DNA from: Elusimicrobiota bacterium
GTDB lineage: Bacteria > RUG730
Assembly (NCBI GenBank): GCA_031259185.1
Contig: JAIRLV010000263.1
Span: forward strand, 1 to 7,599
Reading direction: 5' to 3'
DNA length: 7,599 nucleotides
The notes under the pieces are model-generated. The model was not told the DNA's origin, did no database searches, and worked only from the letters and a program-made list of their open reading frames with translations. Positions 1 to 5,971 of the stretch are shown in pieces (position 1 is the stretch's first letter; each line of letters starts with the position of its first letter). Position numbers and translations under genes: made by a program.

Positions 1-1812
1 GTCTTGTTCTTTATAACGAGTAATCATTTGATTAAGTTTTGTTTGTTCTTCTCTAATTTCATCAGCAGAAGAATATTTTTTTCCTAATAATTCATTTATT
101 TTATTTTGAACATCGTTAATATCAATTAAATCCGTTTGGGCTTGTTTTTCTGATGCTTTTGGTTTAATGTTTAATTTATCTAAAAAGTTACTTATTTCAT
201 TATTGTATTTTTTAACAATTTCATCATCGGTTTCTTTTATTAATTTTCTTAATTTTTCTTTAGCGGCATTTAACTCCATAATACTATCATATTTGGTGTT
301 TATAAAATCATTAAGTTTTGTTTTAAATTCTTCGTCAGTAGTTTCATTATTTTCTTCTTCTGGCTCATCTTCTATATTTTTTTCTGTCTCATCTTCTGAT
401 GAATATTCTTCTGGCTTCTTGAATAATGAATCTGGGTCCTTCATCTCTTTTACTGTAATGAGATTATTTATAAGTCTTAATCTTTTAAGTTCTTTTACTT
501 CATCTTCACTCATTATTTCTTTAAGTCGTCTTTCAAATCTTTTTGTTTCTCTATTTACTGTATCTTCGGCTTTTCTTACTGAATCAGGTATGGCAAATTT
601 TTTCTCTTTACCTTGAAAATCTTCATCTTTTAGCTTAAGATACCAATTACTAATCTCGTCAGATTCGTCTGATTTTCTTGTTAATTTTTGCCCCCAAATT
701 TTCTTTTCAAAACTATTTAATTCAATCGAACCCCTTATTCCAATAAATTCTTTTAATAATTCATCTTTTTTTTCTTTTGCTTGTTTTATAGCATCTTGAA
801 ATACTTTTTGATAGTAATTGATATATTCTTTTCTTCCAAATTCATTTCTTAATTTATCTCTTGTACTTTTTCTTAGTTGCCAATTTATATATGCTCTAGC
901 AAAAGATACATTTTTTTCTGTTTTAGTTTCTTTTTCTGGAGTTTCTGATCTTTTTAACGCTCCTTGTTTTCTCAAAGTATTAATAGTTCTTCTTACATCA
1001 GAAATTGTTCCTATAGTAGCATTTGTATCATCTTTAACGTTTACATCTTTATCTTCTATAGCATCTTGAATCCATCTTTCGTATTTTGCAATTATTTTAT
1101 CTGTTCTTTGAAAATCTAATACTGAATATCCTCCGTATTCTTTTGTATCATATCCCAATAATTTTAAAACTTTTTCAGTATCACTATTTCTGGGTTCTTT
1201 CCCAGATTCAAAATCTTCTAAACTTTTTATAGCTGCTTGATATCCATCTCTTGCTATGTTAAGTTGTAAATTCTTATCGTTAAAATTCTTGTTAAACCCT
1301 GGTTTTGCTTCTATTTTTTTTCTACCACTTTCACGATACTTTTGATATTCTTCATAATTCATACCATTAATTTCTTTATTGGTTAAAGATCTATTTTCTT
1401 TAATCAATCTTTTAATAAGTTGATATGGAGCAAGTATATTTTTTCTAAATTTTTCTATCTCTTTTATTATTTGTTTGCCGTATTTTGAATATATTTCTAT
1501 AAGAAAATCTTTCTGTTCTTTTGTGTATCTATAAACAGTATCATTTTTTTTCTTTCCCTTTGATTCTACTTCTGCTTTTAATTTTTCAGTAGCAATTAAT
1601 CCTTTAGCTGCGCCTTTTTTACCTGCTTTTTTAATAGCATTTATAGGAGCAGTAAGTGGATTATTAGCTAAAAAATGTAATGCTTTTCTCTTAAAAGTAA
1701 AAAAAGCAACTACGGGAGAAACGGAAAAACCAAAAGATTCCATAAGTTCTTCTTCCGTAAGGATTATATCAGAGGTTTTTAGATTACCAGAAATCATTTC
1801 TTGAAATGTCAT
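1..1812 (-). CDS. Large charged protein of unknown function (C-terminus cut by window edge)
   Basis: The reading frame is open from an ATG at 1810-1812 to the window edge with no stop, giving 604 codons; the C-terminus is missing. I do not recognise the family. Residues 1-60 are the only moderately apolar part (for example VSPVVAFFTF at 31-40, and ANNPLTAPINAI at about 49-60). The remainder is very rich in Lys, Glu, Asp, Asn and Ile, with probable long helices or coiled coil around 310-360, 410-450 and 495-604. Residues 461-495 form a strongly acidic, probably disordered linker. A short stretch at 265-284 (ATIGTISDVRRTINTLRKQG) faintly resembles a helix-turn-helix, but I would not rely on it. 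The start follows the radical SAM A stop by 21 bases and has no good Shine-Dalgarno sequence. An in-frame ATG five codons later (1795-1797) is an alternative start. Size and composition would suit a phage structural, internal or scaffold-type protein, but this is inference only. That it is a real gene is fairly sure; the function is not known. Confidence 0.8.
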   Translation of the reverse strand, partial: MTFQEMISGNLKTSDIILTEEELMESFGFSVSPVVAFFTFKRKALHFLANNPLTAPINAIKKAGKKGAAKGLIATEKLKAEVESKGKKKNDTVYRYTKEQKDFLIEIYSKYGKQIIKEIEKFRKNILAPYQLIKRLIKENRSLTNKEINGMNYEEYQKYRESGRKKIEAKPGFNKNFNDKNLQLNIARDGYQAAIKSLEDFESGKEPRNSDTEKVLKLLGYDTKEYGGYSVLDFQRTDKIIAKYERWIQDAIEDKDVNVKDDTNATIGTISDVRRTINTLRKQGALKRSETPEKETKTEKNVSFARAYINWQLRKSTRDKLRNEFGRKEYINYYQKVFQDAIKQAKEKKDELLKEFIGIRGSIELNSFEKKIWGQKLTRKSDESDEISNWYLKLKDEDFQGKEKKFAIPDSVRKAEDTVNRETKRFERRLKEIMSEDEVKELKRLRLINNLITVKEMKDPDSLFKKPEEYSSEDETEKNIEDEPEEENNETTDEEFKTKLNDFINTKYDSIMELNAAKEKLRKLIKETDDEIVKKYNNEISNFLDKLNIKPKASEKQAQTDLIDINDVQNKINELLGKKYSSADEIREEQTKLNQMITRYKEQD

Positions 1813-1833
1813 ATAATTAACTTTTTTACTTTT

Positions 1834-2580
1834 TTATTCAAAAATATTACTTCTTTTTATCTTGTTATTTTTATTTATAATTATTATTTCATCAAAACAA
1901 TATGAACAACTTCTTATTAATTTAAGATTTGGACTAACACAATTGATATATTGTTCAAATTGATCTAATATTTGATAATATTCTATAAGTCTTCTTTTCG
2001 ACCATTTAAATTTTGAAAAAAATTTATTTGATATTACTGGTGTAACAAGTATATTAAATATGTCATTTTTTACACATACTTCTAATATATGTTTTAAACA
2101 TTTCACAATATCATATGAAGGGCAAGTTGTAACAGCTATTTCATTTACTATAAAATTATATTTATTAATAAAATTTATAACTTTATTATATGTACCGTTT
2201 CCGCTATGATCAACGCGATATAAATCATGATATTCTTGTGTTCCATCTAACGATACGATTAATTCAATATTATTTCTATATTTATGAAGCAAATTAAAAA
2301 CTTGTTCGTTGTCTATAGTGCCATTTGTATAAACACCAATTTTATCAACAACATTTTTTTTATTTATTGCTAATGTTATAATATCCTCTAAATAATTTAA
2401 GTTTAAAAATGGCTCATTTGTACCTATAAAGAAAAAAAAATTATCTTTATCGTTATTTATTTCTTCTTCTATTTTTACATATTCACTTAAATGTTGTGTA
2501 TGCTTCCAAGTACAATACAAACAATCGAGATTACAATATTTAGAAGTCATAATATTTACTGTTTTTATTGCATTAATCAT
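1834..2580 (-). CDS. Radical SAM enzyme A (SPASM/anSME-like core, short form)
   Basis: This is a 248-residue radical SAM protein. The [4Fe-4S]/S-adenosylmethionine-binding motif CNLDCLYC (CX3CX2C) is at residues 16-23. A GTNEPFLN segment at 53-60 sits where peptide-modifying radical SAM enzymes have GGEP. YTNG (84-87), SLDG (110-113) and an YRVD...GNGTY block (121-131) also match the barrel of the anSME/SPASM-like group. These enzymes cleave SAM reductively to a 5'-deoxyadenosyl radical and usually act on peptides or proteins. The C-terminus is short; only a CxxC pair (C225, C228) is left where a SPASM or twitch auxiliary cluster domain might be expected, so it may hold no full auxiliary cluster. 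The start codon overlaps the ligase stop as ATGA, indicating translational coupling. An internal ATG at Met11 is possible but would leave very little ahead of the cysteine motif. It is clearly paralogous to the protein at 5202-5954. Family assignment is strong; the substrate is unknown. Confidence 0.9.
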   Translation of the reverse strand: MINAIKTVNIMTSKYCNLDCLYCTWKHTQHLSEYVKIEEEINNDKDNFFFFIGTNEPFLNLNYLEDIITLAINKKNVVDKIGVYTNGTIDNEQVFNLLHKYRNNIELIVSLDGTQEYHDLYRVDHSGNGTYNKVINFINKYNFIVNEIAVTTCPSYDIVKCLKHILEVCVKNDIFNILVTPVISNKFFSKFKWSKRRLIEYYQILDQFEQYINCVSPNLKLIRSCSYCFDEIIIINKNNKIKRSNIFE

Positions 2581-4175
2581 ATTAGCAACAAATCCAATTC
2601 TTTGCTCTTTAAATTTATCATATCAACCCATTCATTAGCCAATACATCACTCCATCCATCAACTTCTTTTATTTCATCAATTTTTAAATTTTTTAATTTT
2701 TCAAAAGTATTATATCCTGCGTTTATTAAATTACGAATTCTTTTTGAACCTATTAATCTGTTATCAAATACTCCAGCTATAATTTTATCAAGTTTAAAAT
2801 TTTTATCATTTCTAATTTCTTTTATTATCTTTTTTGCTATTTTTTCTCCCATTCCATCAATTTTTGATATATCCTCTACCTCCAATTCAAAAAGATTATG
2901 GATTTCTTTACAATTACATTGATAATATAATTTCTCTAAAATTTCCGGCCCTATAAATTGTATTTCCATCTCATCTATCCATTTTTTTAAATTATGAAGT
3001 TTAGTTAAATCACAATTTATATTAGGACAATAAATAGTTTGCTTAGTATCTATCAATGGAGTATTACAACAAGGGCATTTATCAATTATTTTTATTTTTT
3101 CCCCATTCTCAATATGTTTTATAACTGAAATTATTTTGGGAATAATTTCACCTCTTTTTGTCACTTCTACAGTATCGCCAATACATAAATTTAATTCACC
3201 CATTATATTGGTATTTGCTAAAGATGCTCTACTAACAGTCGTTCCATCTAATTGGACTGGATCAAAAATAGCTACCGGTGTGAACTGGCCGAAATTTTCA
3301 CTCCATTCTACCTCTCTTAAAATAGTTTCAGCCTGTTCTAAATCAAACTTTAAAGCAATTTGACTATTCAAAGGTCTTTCTCTTAAACAATCTTCCTCGT
3401 CTATTATATCATCCTTAATTACAAGTCCATCAAGATCATACCTTATTTTATTTCTACTGTCCTGTATTTTTTTGCGAAATTTTTCAACATCTTCTGGAGA
3501 AAATAATATTTCATAAGGAACAACTTCAAATTTGTTTTTTAAAAGCCATTCTAATTTCTTTATTTCTCTTTCAAATTGTAAATCGCAAGCAGAATAAATA
3601 TCATAACAAATTATGTTAAGTTTATCACAACCTTCACCATCTTTGCGTTTCATTGCTCCAACAGCCATATTACGGCAGTTTTTGGCATCTGGAAAATATT
3701 TTAAATTTTCTTTTAAAAGAAGAACTTCACCCCTAATCTGTCCAGAAAAATTATCACTAACTTCTAACGGAAAACCATTCATTTTTAAAACATTATCTTT
3801 GCAAAGATCTCCGATTTTACCATTACCTCGTGTAATAGCTTTATCAAATTTGCCATTTAAATAATAAAGAGCAATTGATGCTCCATCGAGTTTTAAAGAA
3901 ACAATTAAATCAGCTCTTTTCTTTCTGTTATACCAAGTCTCGAACTCTTTCATATCGGCACATTTATTTTGCGATCCCATAATATGGAAATGTTCTGCTT
4001 TTTGAAATCCCTTAGTTGTAGTAGTGCCTATGTTTTTAAGTATTTTTGATTTAGGATATTCTTTTTTTAATTGATTAAAATATTTATCAAATTCATCATC
4101 ACTTATTTCTGGATTCCCATCATAATATAATTCCTGATGCTTTATGATAAATTTTTCAAGTTCTTTTTGTGTCAT
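2577..4175 (-). CDS. ligA: NAD+-dependent DNA ligase, BRCT-less phage form
   Basis: This enzyme seals nicks in duplex DNA using NAD+ as AMP donor, serving phage replication and repair. An N-terminal Ia (NMN-binding) region has ELYYDGNPEISDDEFD at 15-30. The adenylation motif is KLDG at 95-98, with K95 the predicted AMP-accepting lysine. Further motifs are RGNG (116-119), IRGEV (147-151), CRNMAVGAM (167-175), DLDGLVIK (247-254) and LKFD (275-278). The OB fold carries TPVAIFDPVQLDGTTVSRAS (299-318) and the IGDTV...KRGEIIPK stretch up to 347. A four-cysteine zinc finger (C367, C370, C383, C388) follows, then helix-hairpin-helix repeats to residue 532. At 532 residues it is much shorter than the roughly 670 of bacterial LigA, because the C-terminal BRCT domain is absent; that domain is not essential for nick sealing in the family. 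RGNG replaces the usual RGDG. An AAAGG ribosome-binding site lies about 5 bases before the ATG. It follows the gp32-like gene across a hairpin and overlaps radical SAM A by 4 bases. Confidence 0.96.
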   Translation of the reverse strand: MTQKELEKFIIKHQELYYDGNPEISDDEFDKYFNQLKKEYPKSKILKNIGTTTTKGFQKAEHFHIMGSQNKCADMKEFETWYNRKKRADLIVSLKLDGASIALYYLNGKFDKAITRGNGKIGDLCKDNVLKMNGFPLEVSDNFSGQIRGEVLLLKENLKYFPDAKNCRNMAVGAMKRKDGEGCDKLNIICYDIYSACDLQFEREIKKLEWLLKNKFEVVPYEILFSPEDVEKFRKKIQDSRNKIRYDLDGLVIKDDIIDEEDCLRERPLNSQIALKFDLEQAETILREVEWSENFGQFTPVAIFDPVQLDGTTVSRASLANTNIMGELNLCIGDTVEVTKRGEIIPKIISVIKHIENGEKIKIIDKCPCCNTPLIDTKQTIYCPNINCDLTKLHNLKKWIDEMEIQFIGPEILEKLYYQCNCKEIHNLFELEVEDISKIDGMGEKIAKKIIKEIRNDKNFKLDKIIAGVFDNRLIGSKRIRNLINAGYNTFEKLKNLKIDEIKEVDGWSDVLANEWVDMINLKSKELDLLLI

Positions 4176-4180
4176 TATTT

Positions 4181-4185
4181 CCTTT
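4181..4185 (-). promoter_or_regulatory. Ribosome-binding site of the ligase gene
   Basis: AAAGG (within AAAGGAAA) lies about 5 bases ahead of the ATG at 4173-4175. It sits in the short unpaired stretch between the intergenic hairpin and the ligase start, so the hairpin should not occlude it. It supports the chosen ligase start. Confidence 0.65.
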
Positions 4186-4195
4186 AATTAATAGT

Positions 4196-4226
4196 TATAG
4201 GGGGTAATAAAATATTACCCCCTATA
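4196..4226 (-). terminator. Perfect 14-bp hairpin between the gp32-like gene and ligase (terminator or mRNA 3' stabiliser)
   Basis: Positions 4196-4209 pair perfectly with 4213-4226, leaving a 3-base loop. The stem has five consecutive G-C pairs flanked by A-T pairs. It begins 8 bases past the gp32-like stop codon, which is where a terminator or a 3'-end protecting hairpin for an abundant message would sit. On the minus strand the sequence after the stem is ACTATTAATT, with no run of T, so a classical intrinsic terminator is doubtful. Partial termination, RNA processing, or protection of a stable gp32-like mRNA are equally possible. The structure is certain at the sequence level; its role is inferred. 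Confidence 0.65.
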
Positions 4227-4234
4227 ATCTAAAT

Positions 4235-5107
4235 TTAGAATTGATTCAATAAATTATCAATATCGTCTTCGGCGTCACTATCTTCTTCAATAGGCTTTTT
4301 GACTTCTTTTTTCTTTGGTTCATCATCTTTAATATCTGGTAAAGAATCTTCTTCATTTTCACCATTAAGGAAATCATCAACTGCTTTTTTCATCTCGTTA
4401 TAAGTTGAAAATTCAATAAGTTGTTTATAATCCATTGTTTTAAGATTTTCAAGCAATTCTTTAAGTTTTGCTTTATCTGTAAAAACAGGTGTTGAAGCAC
4501 TACTTAAATAACTTCCAGCATATTTTACATTACGCCCAGTTCCAACTTTTGTAAGATTAAAATCTCTACCTTCTGCTACGGATAAGAAATTTCCAAATTC
4601 TCCACTTTTAATAAAATTAAGAATCATTTCAAAGATTGTTTTACCATAAGAATAGAATTGGGGTTTTGTTTCAATATCGTTCCCCTTATCATCTTTTAAT
4701 CCTCTTACAACTATACGAGAAATATAGGTATCTCTTGCTCTAATAAGGCCAGCAGCTTTAAATTCTTCAGAATTTTTATCTGCTCCGGCAATATCATAAA
4801 GCTGCCTTGTTTTTTTACATATAGGACATTCTTCTGCTTCATGTGTGTTGCCATTTTTGTCTATTAAAACTTGATTAAGACATTGATATGGTTTTCTATT
4901 AATCCAATGTGTCTTAGTGTGTAAGTAAAAAATTGTCTCATTAAAAGTTTTTAAAAGTGGAAGAAAACGTATTTTAAAATTTCCTTCTTTATCACTTGGT
5001 GGAGACCAGTAAGGGCTTTCAAATTTTTTACCCTTTAAATCTTGTTCCATTTGTCCGAGGATTTCTTCCATCGAACCCGTTCCGAATTCACTAAATTCTT
5101 GACTCAT
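4235..5107 (-). CDS. 32: T4 gp32-like single-stranded DNA-binding protein
   Basis: This 290-residue protein binds single-stranded DNA cooperatively during replication, recombination and repair. The layout matches T4 gp32: a short basic N-terminal region, an OB-fold core from about residue 30 (SPYWSPPSDKEGNFKIRFLP at 31-50), a zinc site in the core, and an acidic tail. Candidate zinc ligands are H63 or H67, C76, C94 and C97; H63-X12-C76 and C94-X2-C97 keep the T4 spacing, while C76-X17-C94 is longer than in T4. Aromatic and basic residues continue through the RARDTYISRIVVRG (123-136) and YGKTIFEMILNFI segments. The C-terminal region from about 250 alternates Asp/Glu and Lys, ending EDDIDNLLNQF, close to the T4 ending DLDDLLNDL that recruits partner proteins. 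It has its own promoter, a structured leader and a strong ribosome-binding site; ligase is downstream. No other family fits the order of features as well. Confidence 0.93.
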   Translation of the reverse strand: MSQEFSEFGTGSMEEILGQMEQDLKGKKFESPYWSPPSDKEGNFKIRFLPLLKTFNETIFYLHTKTHWINRKPYQCLNQVLIDKNGNTHEAEECPICKKTRQLYDIAGADKNSEEFKAAGLIRARDTYISRIVVRGLKDDKGNDIETKPQFYSYGKTIFEMILNFIKSGEFGNFLSVAEGRDFNLTKVGTGRNVKYAGSYLSSASTPVFTDKAKLKELLENLKTMDYKQLIEFSTYNEMKKAVDDFLNGENEEDSLPDIKDDEPKKKEVKKPIEEDSDAEDDIDNLLNQF

Positions 5108-5113
5108 ATAATT

Positions 5114-5120
5114 CTCCTTT
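5114..5120 (-). promoter_or_regulatory. Strong ribosome-binding site of the gp32-like gene
   Basis: AAAGGAG on the minus strand lies 6 bases before the ATG at 5105-5107, a near-ideal spacing and the best ribosome-binding site of the window. It settles the start codon. It is directly downstream of the GC-rich leader structure, so occupancy of the A/U-rich stretch here by the protein could repress translation. Confidence 0.85.
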
Positions 5121-5162
5121 GTCTAACGCCTAAATGCCTATGGGCCTGCTGGGCTATTGGAC
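5121..5162 (-). promoter_or_regulatory. GC-rich structured leader of the gp32-like mRNA, candidate autoregulatory element
   Basis: In an AT-rich region this 42-base stretch is GC-rich and contains several GCC and GGC blocks that can pair. One nested fold pairs GUC at 5160-5162 with GAC at 5121-5123, continues through AA/UU (5157-5158 with 5125-5126), then pairs GCC at 5152-5154 with GGC at 5128-5130, with an inner GCC(5143-5145)/GGC(5136-5138) hairpin. An alternative H-type pseudoknot pairs 5152-5154 with 5136-5138 and 5143-5145 with 5128-5130. The predicted transcript begins almost exactly at its 5' edge. In T4, a pseudoknot in the gene 32 leader nucleates cooperative gp32 binding and translational repression. 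Position and context match; the fold itself is a hand prediction. Confidence 0.5.
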
Positions 5163-5168
5163 TTCTTT

Positions 5169-5197
5169 ATTTTAACTTTATATTTTTGTTTTGTCAA
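5169..5197 (-). promoter_or_regulatory. Sigma-70-type promoter for the gp32-like gene
   Basis: On the minus strand, TTGACA (5192-5197) is a perfect -35 box, followed by exactly 17 bases and then TAAAAT (5169-5174), a five-of-six match to the -10 consensus. The expected start of transcription is about 5162, giving a leader of roughly 55 bases. It lies just past the radical SAM B stop codon, so the gp32-like gene can be transcribed independently of the upstream genes, as an early or middle gene using host RNA polymerase. Confidence 0.8.
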
Positions 5198-5201
5198 GTG
5201 G

Positions 5202-5954
5202 TTAAATCATAATCCAATTATTATTATCAAAAAATGCTTCTTCCCAAGTATAATCATCTATTTTTTGTATTATGCCATATTTGTCAACTTCTTTATATCT
5301 TGTAATATCTCCACAAATTCTTATTAGTCGTATACTCTTTTCTTGATTAAGATTTATTAGTTCAATTTTATCTAAACAATTATAATAATATAATAATTTT
5401 TTCTTATTCCATTTTTTAACTGGAAGCATTGGTACAATTAACAATGTAAAATCATTTTTTAAACATAAATCATATAAAAACCACATACATTTTTTTATAT
5501 TATGTTTTGGAGCTATAACACCATTTATAGAAAATACATATTTTTTATATTTTCTAATAAATTCAATAGTTCTATCATACATACCATTTCCATAAACATC
5601 AATTCTATATTTATCATTTTCTTCTTTTGGTCCATCTAAAGATATTTTCAAACGAACTAAATCTCTGTTTTCAATAAGAAAATTTTCTACATTTTTATTA
5701 TCTATGATTCCATTGGTATAAAGATATAATTCTTTAAGAACATTATCATTTTTTCTTATTATTTCAACTATTTGATATAACTTATCAACATTTGTAAAAG
5801 ATTCAGATATGCCAGATGTAAGTTCAATAATTTTGTTTTTATCAATATGTATATTATTTATATCTGTAACTTCGTATTTATTTTTTAAATAACAATATTT
5901 GCAATCACCATTACATTTATTTGTTAAGATTATATTTATAACATTTTTATCCAT
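5202..5954 (-). CDS. Radical SAM enzyme B, diverged paralogue of radical SAM A
   Basis: This is a 250-residue radical SAM protein with CNGDCKYC (CX3CX2C) at residues 14-21. It aligns along its length with the protein at 1834-2580: GISESFTN (48-55) against GTNEPFLN, YTNG at 79-82, SLDG at 105-108, YRIDVYGNGMYD against YRVDHSGNGTYN, then a shared KC...C.KND region and an LIRIC/LIRSC segment near the end. The SAM-binding GGE motif is reduced to GISE, an unusual form. The C-terminal region retains only C214 of the paralogue's cysteines, so a SPASM-type auxiliary cluster looks absent; it ends in an aromatic-rich tail (TWEEAFFDNNNW). The reaction and substrate cannot be read from the sequence; peptide or protein modification is the family's commonest role. 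AAAGGAA overlapping the transglycosylase stop is the likely ribosome-binding site, but about 12 bases from the ATG is long. The gp32-like promoter begins just after its stop. Confidence 0.88.
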   Translation of the reverse strand: MDKNVINIILTNKCNGDCKYCYLKNKYEVTDINNIHIDKNKIIELTSGISESFTNVDKLYQIVEIIRKNDNVLKELYLYTNGIIDNKNVENFLIENRDLVRLKISLDGPKEENDKYRIDVYGNGMYDRTIEFIRKYKKYVFSINGVIAPKHNIKKCMWFLYDLCLKNDFTLLIVPMLPVKKWNKKKLLYYYNCLDKIELINLNQEKSIRLIRICGDITRYKEVDKYGIIQKIDDYTWEEAFFDNNNWIMI

Positions 5955-5971
5955 ATAATTTTTTAATTCCT

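Noticed and set aside
167-1069. Plus-strand open frames rich in Ser, Phe and Leu (167-616, 818-1069) that look like membrane proteins
   Set aside because: They lie opposite the long minus-strand frame 1-1812. Their Ser/Phe/Leu content is what the reverse of Lys/Glu/Arg codons gives, and they lack family features.
1834-2580. Radical SAM A as QueE or an anaerobic nucleotide reductase activase, which are common phage radical SAM roles
   Set aside because: The cysteine motif is the plain CX3CX2C form, with SLDG and GNG blocks typical of the anSME/SPASM-like group. QueE and NrdG have different motif surroundings and lengths, and no queuosine or reductase genes are adjacent.
2491-3864. Plus-strand open frames opposite radical SAM A and ligase (2491-2922, 3136-3363, 3613-3864)
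   Set aside because: They are antisense to genes with complete, well-conserved motifs and show no recognisable protein features.
4229-4238. Palindrome CTAAATTTAG around the gp32-like stop codon as an operator
   Set aside because: It is short, all but two of its bases are A or T, it has no promoter beside it, and such palindromes are frequent by chance in this sequence.
5855-5940. Two TATAAATA matches on the minus strand (5855-5862 and 5933-5940) as late promoters
   Set aside because: Both are inside the radical SAM B coding region with no gene start at a suitable distance downstream, and about this many matches are expected by chance at this AT content.
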